From assembly GCA_016124615.1 (NCBI GenBank), contig WGNF01000002.1, forward strand, positions 186,001 through 250,000: a stretch of 64,000 nucleotides of DNA, read 5' to 3'. Under the pieces are notes generated by a model. That model saw only the letters and a list, made by a program, of their open reading frames with translations, had not been told where the DNA came from and searched no databases. A program made the position numbers and the translations under genes. Positions 34,745-41,857 of the stretch are shown here, one piece after another (positions within the stretch are counted from its first letter, which is position 1; each line of letters begins with the position of its first letter). This DNA comes from Paracoccaceae bacterium (lineage in GTDB: Bacteria > Pseudomonadota > Alphaproteobacteria > Rhodobacterales > Rhodobacteraceae).

Positions 34745-35769
34745 CCCCCCTTCGCACCCTTGTCGCGGGTCTCGGCAACATGGGCCGCAGCCACGCGCTG
34801 GCCTATCACAACGACCCGGCGTTTCAGATCGTCGGGCTGGTGAACCGATCCACGCCGCACCTCGATCCGGCCTTGGCGGGCTATACGGTCGAGCCGGATT
34901 TTAACGCGGCGCTGGCGCGGCTGAAACCCGATCTGGTGTCGATCGCGACCTATTCCGACAGCCACGCCGATCTTGCCGTGGCGGCGATGGAGGCGGGGGC
35001 GCATGTGTTCGTCGAAAAGCCGCTGGCCACCACGGTCGCGGATGCCGAACGGGTCGCCGCCTGCGCGGCGCGCACCGGGCGCAAGGTGGTGGTAGGCTAC
35101 ATCCTGCGCCATCATCCCAGCTGGCAGCGCCTGATCGCCGAGGCGCGGGGGCTGGGCGGGCCCTATGTGTTCCGGATGAACCTGAACCAGCAATCCAAGG
35201 GCCCGACGTGGGACGTGCACAAGACGCTGATGAAGACCACGCCGCCGATTGTTGATTGCGGGGTGCACTATGTCGATGTGATGCTGCAGATCACCGATGC
35301 GCGGCCGGTCGAGGTGCGCGGCATGGGCCTGCGCCTGACCACCGAGATTGCGGCCGACATGTACAACTACGGCCATTTTCAGGTGCTGTTCGACGATGGC
35401 AGCCTTGGCTGGTATGAAGCGGGCTGGGGGCCGATGATGTCAGACACCGCCTTCTTCGTGAAGGATGTGGTCAGCCCGAATGGCGCGGTGTCGATCCGGA
35501 TGCCGGAAAGTGCCAAGTCGGACGATATCAACACGCATACCAAGACCTCGACCCTGCGGCTGCACCGCGTCGGCGCCGGGGACCAAGACATCTCGATGGC
35601 GGACGAGCCCGGCCATCAGCAACTGTGCGACCGCGAGGCGGCCTTTGTCGCCCACGCCATCACCGAAAACATCGACCTGACCCGCCACCTGTCGGACGCT
35701 GTCCGCTCGCTTGCCGTTTGCCTTGCGGCCGATGAAAGCGTGCGCAGCGGCCAACCCGTCAAGCTTTGA
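34741..35769 (+). CDS. Gfo/Idh/MocA family oxidoreductase
   Basis: An NAD(P)-dependent sugar or sugar-derivative dehydrogenase of unknown exact substrate, 342 residues. The N-terminal Rossmann motif GLGNMGRSHA (residues 10-19) is followed by the family EKP motif (VFVEKPLATT) and a catalytic-region histidine in VDCGVHYVDVML. ATG 34741 overlaps the permease stop. Its place between transporter permeases and the transporter ATPase means it acts on the imported sugar, perhaps oxidising MurNAc/GlcNAc-type or anhydro sugars. The exact reaction is unknown. Confidence 0.88.
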   Translation: MTPLRTLVAGLGNMGRSHALAYHNDPAFQIVGLVNRSTPHLDPALAGYTVEPDFNAALARLKPDLVSIATYSDSHADLAVAAMEAGAHVFVEKPLATTVADAERVAACAARTGRKVVVGYILRHHPSWQRLIAEARGLGGPYVFRMNLNQQSKGPTWDVHKTLMKTTPPIVDCGVHYVDVMLQITDARPVEVRGMGLRLTTEIAADMYNYGHFQVLFDDGSLGWYEAGWGPMMSDTAFFVKDVVSPNGAVSIRMPESAKSDDINTHTKTSTLRLHRVGAGDQDISMADEPGHQQLCDREAAFVAHAITENIDLTRHLSDAVRSLAVCLAADESVRSGQPVKL

Positions 35770-35778
35770 GGACGCCGC

Positions 35779-36780
35779 ATGGGAAATCTGAAACTGTCCG
35801 CCGTCACCAAATCCTTCGGGATGGTCGACGTCATCAAGGGCGTCGATCTGGAGGTGAACGACGGCGAATTCTGCGTTTTCGTCGGCCCCTCGGGCTGCGG
35901 GAAATCGACCCTGTTGCGCATGATCGCGGGGCTGGAGGATTGCACCTCGGGCGATGTGCTGATTGACGGCGCGCGCGTCAACCTGACGCCGCCCTCGAAG
36001 CGCGAGATCGCGATGGTGTTTCAAAGCTACGCGCTTTACCCGCATCTGACCGTGCGCGACAACATGGGGCTGGGGCTGAAACAGTCAGGTGCCAGCACCG
36101 AAGAGGTTCGCCAGAGCGTGGCGCGCGCCTCGGCCATGCTGTCGCTCGACCCGCTGCTGGCGCGCCGTCCGGCCGAGCTTTCGGGTGGGCAGCGTCAGCG
36201 GGTGGCGATCGGGCGCGCCATCGTGCGCACGCCGAAGCTGTTCCTGTTTGATGAACCGCTGTCGAACCTCGACGCTGCCTTGCGTGTGCATACCCGGATC
36301 GAGATCGCGCGGCTGCATCGAGAGCTTTCGGCGACGATGATCTATGTGACGCATGATCAGGTCGAGGCGATGACGCTGGCCGACCGGATCGTGGTGCTGA
36401 ACGCTGGCAAGGTGGCGCAGGTCGGCGCACCGATGACGCTTTACAATGATCCCGACAACACCTTTGTCGCGGGTTTCATCGGCTCGCCGCAGATGAACTT
36501 TCTCAAGGCCGCCGCGCTTGGCTTGCAGGCCGAGACGTTGGGCATCCGGCCCGAGCATCTGGCGATCAGCCGCGAGGCGGGCGAATTCCCCGGCACGATC
36601 AGCCATGTCGAGCATCTGGGCGGTGAGACCAACGTCTACATTCACACCGAGCCGCATGGCCTGCTGACGGTGCGGCTGTTCGGTGAACATGAGTTCGCTG
36701 TGGCCGAGGCCGTGTTCCTGACCCCCGACCCCGCCCGGCGGTTCCTGTTCGATGCAAAGGGCGACCGTCTGCGCGAGTGA
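35779..36780 (+). CDS. Sugar ABC transporter ATP-binding protein, MalK/UgpC type (amino-sugar locus)
   Basis: The ATPase driving the CUT1 transporter encoded upstream. The 333-residue protein has Walker [17 protein letters not shown] (about 36-51), signature [17 protein letters not shown], Walker [14 protein letters not shown]-loop [15 protein letters not shown] and a C-terminal TOBE region (GIRPEHLAI). It is somewhat shorter than its neighbour at 36787-37848 because the TOBE part is compact. It begins 9 bp after the oxidoreductase and ends 6 bp from the convergent second ATPase gene. Confidence 0.94.
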   Translation: MGNLKLSAVTKSFGMVDVIKGVDLEVNDGEFCVFVGPSGCGKSTLLRMIAGLEDCTSGDVLIDGARVNLTPPSKREIAMVFQSYALYPHLTVRDNMGLGLKQSGASTEEVRQSVARASAMLSLDPLLARRPAELSGGQRQRVAIGRAIVRTPKLFLFDEPLSNLDAALRVHTRIEIARLHRELSATMIYVTHDQVEAMTLADRIVVLNAGKVAQVGAPMTLYNDPDNTFVAGFIGSPQMNFLKAAALGLQAETLGIRPEHLAISREAGEFPGTISHVEHLGGETNVYIHTEPHGLLTVRLFGEHEFAVAEAVFLTPDPARRFLFDAKGDRLRE

Positions 36781-36786
36781 CGCAGC

Positions 36787-37848
36787 CTAACGGATGCGCT
36801 GTTCGGTGCTGGAGTCGAATACCAGCGCCGCCTCGATCGGAAAGCTTACGCCTGCCCGGGTGCCCGGCATCATCTTGATGTCGTCGCGGGCCTCGACGGT
36901 CATCCGCTCGCCGGACTCGCCGGTCATGTAGATGTAGGACACGCCGCCCAGCGCCTCGGTCATCTCGACCCGGTGCGTGGTTCCCGCGCGGTCCAGGATC
37001 AGGTGCTGCGGGCGCAGGCCGACGATGACGGCGGTGCCATTCGCTGGCAGCGTGACCGCGGGCGACAGCAGCGCGTTGCCCAGCCCCGGCACCCGGATCT
37101 GGCCGTTTTCCACCGTGCCCGACAGGAAGTTCATTGCCGGTGAGCCGATGAAGCCCGCGACGAACTTGTTGTCAGGGTCTTTGTAGAGGTCGAGCGGGGC
37201 GCCGACCTGCTCGATTCGGCCAGCGCGCAAGACCACGATCTTGTCGGCCAGCGTCATCGCCTCGACCTGATCATGGGTGACGTAGATCATCGTGGCGCCA
37301 AGTTCCTTGTGCAGGCGGGCAATCTCTACCCGCATTTCCACCCGCAACTCGGCGTCGAGGTTCGACAAGGGTTCATCGAACAGGAACACTTCCGGCCCGC
37401 GCACGATGGCGCGGCCGATGGCGACCCGCTGCCGCTGCCCGCCCGACAGCGCCTTGGGCTTGCGGGCAAGGTAATCGTCCAGCTTCAGGATGCGGCTGGC
37501 CTCGGCGACCTTGGTGACGATGTCGGGCTTGGCGACCCCGTTCATCTTCAGCCCGAAGCCCATGTTTTCGGCCACCGTCATATGCGGGTAAAGCGCATAG
37601 GTCTGGAACACCATCGCGATGCCGCGTTCGGCCGGGTCGACCTTCGTCACGTCGCGGGCGCCGATCTCGATCCGGCCGCCGGTGGTTTCTTCCAGCCCGG
37701 CGATCATCCGCAGCAGGGTGGACTTGCCGCAGCCCGAGGGGCCGACGAAGACACAGAACTCGCCATCGGCAACTTCAAGGTCCACGCCGTGGATGACCTG
37801 AACCTGTCCGTATTTCTTGATGACCGTCCCCAGTTTCACACCCGACAT
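36787..37848 (-). CDS. Sugar ABC transporter ATP-binding protein, MalK/UgpC type (galactoside locus)
   Basis: A 353-residue ATPase with Walker [20 protein letters not shown], signature [17 protein letters not shown], Walker [16 protein letters not shown]-loop [15 protein letters not shown] and a full TOBE domain (VGLRPQHLILD). It is co-transcribed with the IclR regulator (TGATG overlap at 37846-37850) and is thus divergent from the sugar-binding protein and permeases at 38788-41857, which lack their own ATPase. It most likely powers that galactoside importer. Confidence 0.94.
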   Translation of the reverse strand: MSGVKLGTVIKKYGQVQVIHGVDLEVADGEFCVFVGPSGCGKSTLLRMIAGLEETTGGRIEIGARDVTKVDPAERGIAMVFQTYALYPHMTVAENMGFGLKMNGVAKPDIVTKVAEASRILKLDDYLARKPKALSGGQRQRVAIGRAIVRGPEVFLFDEPLSNLDAELRVEMRVEIARLHKELGATMIYVTHDQVEAMTLADKIVVLRAGRIEQVGAPLDLYKDPDNKFVAGFIGSPAMNFLSGTVENGQIRVPGLGNALLSPAVTLPANGTAVIVGLRPQHLILDRAGTTHRVEMTEALGGVSYIYMTGESGERMTVEARDDIKMMPGTRAGVSFPIEAALVFDSSTEQRIR

Positions 37849-38660
37849 CAGCGACCTCCCTTGGTGTCCTGTTCCGGAAAGCGCCAGCTTTCCGCCTCGG
37901 CGGCGATGCGTGCCGCCGTCTCCTTGATTTTCGGCACCAGCGCCTCCAGCGAGGTCAGCGAGGTGCGCTCGGTCGTCGAGGTCACCGACAGCGCGCCCAG
38001 CACCCGGTTGCCTTGGGTCAGGATCGGCAGCGCCACGCAGATGATGCCGGGTTCATGCTCTTCGCGGTCGAAGGCATGGCCGCGGGCGCGAATCGCCGTC
38101 AGTTCCGTCGTCAGTTCCGCCGGGCTTGCCAGCGTGTGCTGGGTGAAGCGGTGGAACGACTGCCGGGTCAGGGCGCGGGCCAGTTCGCTTTCGTCAAGGA
38201 AGGCCAGCATCGCCTTGCCGACGCCCGTGCAATAGGCCGGGCCGACCTTTCCGGCCTGGCTGAACATCTCCACCGGCTGGCGGGCGTTGCGCTTGTCGAC
38301 GTAAAGCACCTGCCCGGTATCAAGCTGGGCAAGGTGGACGGTTTCGCCGACCAGCGCCGCCAAAGCGTCAAGATGCGGACGGGCTACCGGGGCCAGCGAG
38401 CTCTGGCGCCAGGCGGAATGTGCCAGCCGCACCAGCCGCATGCCGGGCGCATAGCTTTGCCGTTCGGGATCGTAGGCCAGCATGCCCTGATTCGTCAGGG
38501 TTTGAAGCAGCCGGTAAAGAGTCGCCTTGGGAAAGCGCCCCTCGGCCAGCAGTTCGGAAAAGCGCACCGGGCGGCCATGCAGGGCCACCATATCCAATAC
38601 ATCCAAGGCTTTGCCGACCGTTCCGTCGGCTGCGCCCGTGGCGGGCGGTGCGATATCCAT
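37848..38660 (-). CDS. IclR family transcriptional regulator of the galactoside locus
   Basis: A 270-residue regulator. The N-terminal winged helix (about 10-75; VGKALDVLDMVALHG, FPKATLYRLLQTLTNQGML) is followed by the IclR effector domain (about 85-255; YCTGVGKAMLAFLDE, HEPGIICVALPIL, GALSVTSTTERT). ATG 38660 is preceded by GGAGGGAGGGG; a longer frame to 38741 has no such site. Relatives such as KdgR sense 2-keto-3-deoxy sugar acids, which fits the KDGal intermediate of this locus. It probably represses the divergent promoter at 38708-38736 and its own gene. Confidence 0.92.
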   Translation of the reverse strand: MDIAPPATGAADGTVGKALDVLDMVALHGRPVRFSELLAEGRFPKATLYRLLQTLTNQGMLAYDPERQSYAPGMRLVRLAHSAWRQSSLAPVARPHLDALAALVGETVHLAQLDTGQVLYVDKRNARQPVEMFSQAGKVGPAYCTGVGKAMLAFLDESELARALTRQSFHRFTQHTLASPAELTTELTAIRARGHAFDREEHEPGIICVALPILTQGNRVLGALSVTSTTERTSLTSLEALVPKIKETAARIAAEAESWRFPEQDTKGGR

Positions 38661-38707
38661 AGTCCCCTCCCTCCTGCCGGTGCCGTGGGGGTCACCGCCA
38701 AGACTGT

Positions 38708-38736
38708 TGACAGCATAGCCGATGACGGGCAATATT
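38708..38736 (+). promoter_or_regulatory. Promoter of the galactoside operon
   Basis: A perfect TTGACA (38708-38713), a 17-nt spacer and CAATAT (38731-38736) lie 52 nt before the binding-protein ATG in an AT-rich island, the best sigma-70-like match I found in the window. Confidence 0.65.
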
Positions 38737-38772
38737 TTCAATAATCAAAACTAAGTTTCACATACTGGAACC
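38737..38772 (+). promoter_or_regulatory. Predicted IclR operator region
   Basis: Just downstream of the -10 element lie an imperfect palindrome TTTTCAATAATCAAAA and an inverted repeat GTTTC-N7-GGAAC (38756-38772; one mismatch). Binding here would block the promoter. The repeats are visible; the regulator assignment is inferred from the divergent IclR gene. Confidence 0.45.
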
Positions 38773-38787
38773 ACTAGGGAGGAAACC

Positions 38788-40020
38788 ATGGTTCATTACA
38801 CACGGAGCGCAGCACTTGCCTTCGCAGTTGCTGCACTGACCGGCATGGCCGCACATGCGGGCGAGCTTGTCATCGACACCGACACCTCTGACCCGGCGCC
38901 GAAGGCCGCGTTTCAGGGGTTGATCGACGATTTCCAGAAGGCCAACCCGGACGTTCACGTCACCTGGAACATCTTCGACCACGAGGGTTACAAGACCGCG
39001 ATCCGCAACTTCATGACCGCGGACGCCCCGGACCTTGCCAACTGGTACGCGGGCAACCGCATGGCCCCGTTTGTCACCTCGGGGCAGTTCCTCGACGTTT
39101 CGGACGTGTGGGACAAGAACGGGCTGAAAGACACGCTGAAATCCGCACTGCCCTCGATGACCATCGACGGCAAGCAGTGGGGCGTGCCCTACACCTATTA
39201 CCAATGGGGAATTTACTACAACAAGGACGTCTTCAAGAAGTTCGGTGTCGACGTGCCGAAGACCTGGGATGACTTCATCGCCGACTGCGCCAAGTTCAAG
39301 GCGGGCGGCGTGGACTGCACCACCACGGGCACCAAGGCCTCGTGGCCAGCGGGCGGCTGGTTCGACTACATGGACCTGCGCACCAACGGCTACCAGTTCC
39401 ACATGGACCTGACGAACGGCAAGATCGCCTGGACCGATCCGCGCGTGAAAGAGGTCTTTACCCAGTGGGCCAAGCTGATCGTGCCCGGCTATGTCACCCC
39501 GAACTCGTCGGCGATCGACTGGCAGGATGCGCTGCCTAACCTGGTGCAGGGCAAGGCCGCGACCTACCTGATGGGCAACTTCGCCGTGGCGCCGCTGAAG
39601 GCCGCGGGGATGACCAACGATACGCTGGGCTTCTTCGCGTTCCCGGAAATCACCCCCGGCGTCGGCCGGGCCGAGGATGCGCCGACCGATACCATCCACA
39701 TCCCGGCGAAGGCCAAGAACGTCGTGGATGCCAAGCGGTTCCTGGCCTTCCTGGCGCAGGCGGATACCCAGTCCAAGATGAACGACACGCTGGGCCAGCT
39801 GCCGGTGAACAATCAGGCCAAGGTCGGCGACGATCCGTTCCTGCAGGCCGGGTTCAAGATGCTGTCGACCGCCGACGGTCTGGCGCAGTTCTTCGACCGC
39901 GACGCCCCGGCCGAGATGGCGAAGATCGGCATGGAAGGCTTCCAGGAGTTCATGGCGCACCCGGACCGCATCGACGCGATCCTGGCGCGGCTGGAAACCG
40001 CCCGCAAGCGGATCTACTGA
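38788..40020 (+). CDS. CUT1 sugar ABC transporter substrate-binding protein (galactosides)
   Basis: Periplasmic binding protein, 410 residues with a signal peptide (ALAFAVAALTGMAAHA, cut near residue 24). The SBP family 1 pattern follows: LIDDFQKANPDVHVTWNIF, APDLANWYAGNRM, WGVPYTYYQWGIYYNKDVF and KAATYLMGNFAVAPL. GGGAGGAAACC precedes ATG 38788. It is the first gene of a long operon that includes alpha- and beta-galactosidase and the galactose pathway, so ligands such as melibiose, raffinose or lactose are likely. The exact sugar is not readable from sequence. Confidence 0.94.
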   Translation: MVHYTRSAALAFAVAALTGMAAHAGELVIDTDTSDPAPKAAFQGLIDDFQKANPDVHVTWNIFDHEGYKTAIRNFMTADAPDLANWYAGNRMAPFVTSGQFLDVSDVWDKNGLKDTLKSALPSMTIDGKQWGVPYTYYQWGIYYNKDVFKKFGVDVPKTWDDFIADCAKFKAGGVDCTTTGTKASWPAGGWFDYMDLRTNGYQFHMDLTNGKIAWTDPRVKEVFTQWAKLIVPGYVTPNSSAIDWQDALPNLVQGKAATYLMGNFAVAPLKAAGMTNDTLGFFAFPEITPGVGRAEDAPTDTIHIPAKAKNVVDAKRFLAFLAQADTQSKMNDTLGQLPVNNQAKVGDDPFLQAGFKMLSTADGLAQFFDRDAPAEMAKIGMEGFQEFMAHPDRIDAILARLETARKRIY

Positions 40021-40038
40021 GCGTCTTTCTCTGACATC

Positions 40039-40070
40039 GCCCCCTCCCGTTCCACGGGTGGGGGCTCTTT
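40039..40070 (+). terminator. Intra-operon hairpin after the galactoside-binding protein gene
   Basis: GCCCCCTCCCGT pairs with ACGGGTGGGGGC (one T-T mismatch, TCC loop), followed by TCTTT. It lies 18 bp after the stop codon and 30 bp before the first permease. It probably sets a high ratio of binding protein to permease, as a partial terminator or mRNA stabiliser. Confidence 0.55.
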
Positions 40071-40099
40071 CGCCACCCGTGTCGGGGAAGGAGGCCACC

Positions 40100-41008
40100 A
40101 TGTCCGCACCAACCGCCAGCCGCAGCGGCTATTGGCGCCGGAACCAGCGCGCGCTTGCGCCGCTGTTGTTCGTCGCCCCCGGCGCGCTGATGTTCACGGT
40201 CTACGTCGTCCTGCCGATCTTCCGGTCGATGTCGATCTCGTTCTACGACTGGGACGGGATGGGCGTGAAGAAGTGGATCGGCCTTGCCAATTACGCCGAG
40301 CTTTGGTCCGACCCCGCCTTTGTCGTCTCGCTTGAAAACAACGTGATCTGGCTGGTGCTTTACATGCTGGCCGTTCCGGCGGGCCTGTTCATCGCGATCT
40401 TCCTGAACCAGAACACCCGCGGCATCCGCATCTACAAGTCGCTGTTCTTCTTTCCGTTCGTGATCAGTCAGGTCGTCGTCGGCCTGATCTTTTCGTGGTT
40501 CTATGCCCCCGGGTTCGGGCTTTTCTTCAAGCTGACGCAGCTGTTCGACCCCGCAGGCATCGCCCTGCTGGCGGATGAACGCTATGCGACCTACGGCATC
40601 ATCGCCGCGGGTCTCTGGCCGCAGATCGCCTATTGCATGATCCTGTACCTCACCGGCCTGAACAACGTCGCCCCCGATCAGGTCGAGGCGGCGCGGCTGG
40701 ATGGCGCCAAGGGCTGGCGGATGCTGTGGTACGTGATCCTGCCGCAGCTTCGGCCCGCCACCTTCATCGCCGTAGTGGTGACGGTGATCGGCGCGCTGCG
40801 GTCGTTCGACCTCGTTTCGATCATGACGCAGGGCGGGCCCTACGGGTCGACCCGTGTGCTGTCCTACTACATGTACGAAGAGGCGTTGAGCGAATACGGC
40901 TACCGCATGGGCTATGGCGCCGCCATCGCCGTGGTGCTGTTCGCCATCATGATGGTCTTCATCTCCGGCTTCATCTGGAAGATGTACCGCGACGAGACGG
41001 AGCGTTAG
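40100..41008 (+). CDS. Sugar ABC transporter permease, MalF type (galactosides)
   Basis: Channel subunit of 302 residues with six predicted helices (first at about 20-42, LLFVAPGALMFTVYVVLP). The EAA loop is DQVEAARLDGAKGWRMLWYV followed by ILPQLRPA. ATG 40100 has GGAAGGAGGCCACC upstream, a strong ribosome site. It is followed after 3 bp by the MalG-type gene. Confidence 0.94.
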   Translation: MSAPTASRSGYWRRNQRALAPLLFVAPGALMFTVYVVLPIFRSMSISFYDWDGMGVKKWIGLANYAELWSDPAFVVSLENNVIWLVLYMLAVPAGLFIAIFLNQNTRGIRIYKSLFFFPFVISQVVVGLIFSWFYAPGFGLFFKLTQLFDPAGIALLADERYATYGIIAAGLWPQIAYCMILYLTGLNNVAPDQVEAARLDGAKGWRMLWYVILPQLRPATFIAVVVTVIGALRSFDLVSIMTQGGPYGSTRVLSYYMYEEALSEYGYRMGYGAAIAVVLFAIMMVFISGFIWKMYRDETER

Positions 41009-41011
41009 GCC

Positions 41012-41857
41012 ATGTTTCCCAGACCGATCGACCAAGTCTCTCCCGCCGTCCGCATCGCCTACAAGCTGGCGCTGCCGGTCGCGCTGATCCTGTGGCTGCT
41101 GCCGCTCTTGGGCGTGGCGATGACCTCGCTGAAGCCCGCATCGGATCTTGCACGGGGCAATTACTTCGGCTGGCCCAGCCACCTTGCCTTTTCCAACTAC
41201 GCCGATGTGTTCCGCAATTCGCCGATCGCGCATTACATCTGGAACAGCTTCCGGGTGACGATCCCGACGGTGATCGGGGCGGTGGCGCTGTCCTGCATGA
41301 CCGGCTTCGCGCTGGCGATCTACAAGTTCCGCTTCAACCTCTTGGTGTTCTTCGTCTTCGTGGCGGGTAACTTCGTGCCGTTCCAGATCCTGATGGTGCC
41401 GGTGCGCGATCTGACGCTGCACATGGGGCTTTACAACACCACCACCGGGCTTGCCCTCTTCCACATCGCGTTCCAGACCGGGTTCTGCACCCTCTTCATG
41501 CGCAACTTCATCAAGGCGCTGCCGAACGAGTTGATCGAGGCCGCGCGGGTGGAAGGCGTCAGCGAGGTGCAGATTTTCTGGTACGTCGTGCTGCCGCTGA
41601 TGCGGCCCGCCATCGCGGCGCTTTCCGTGCTGGTCTTCACCTTCATCTGGAACGACTACTTCTGGGCCACCGTACTGACCACCGGATCGTCTACCCAACC
41701 GGTGACGGCGGGCCTTTATTCGCTGAACGGCCAATGGGTGGCGCAGTGGCAACTGGTCTCGGCCGGGTCCATCGTCGCCGCGTTGCCGCCGGTCCTGATG
41801 TTCTTCGCGATGCAGCGCCACTTCATCGCGGGCCTGACGCTTGGAGCGGTAAAATGA
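41012..41857 (+). CDS. Sugar ABC transporter permease, MalG type (galactosides)
   Basis: Second channel subunit, 281 residues, with helices through the length and the EAA loop ELIEAARVEGVSEVQIFWYV followed by VLPLMRPA. It begins 3 bp after the first permease and its stop overlaps the alpha-galactosidase start (ATGA), coupling import and hydrolysis. The matching ATPase is the divergent gene at 36787-37848. Confidence 0.94.
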   Translation: MFPRPIDQVSPAVRIAYKLALPVALILWLLPLLGVAMTSLKPASDLARGNYFGWPSHLAFSNYADVFRNSPIAHYIWNSFRVTIPTVIGAVALSCMTGFALAIYKFRFNLLVFFVFVAGNFVPFQILMVPVRDLTLHMGLYNTTTGLALFHIAFQTGFCTLFMRNFIKALPNELIEAARVEGVSEVQIFWYVVLPLMRPAIAALSVLVFTFIWNDYFWATVLTTGSSTQPVTAGLYSLNGQWVAQWQLVSAGSIVAALPPVLMFFAMQRHFIAGLTLGAVK

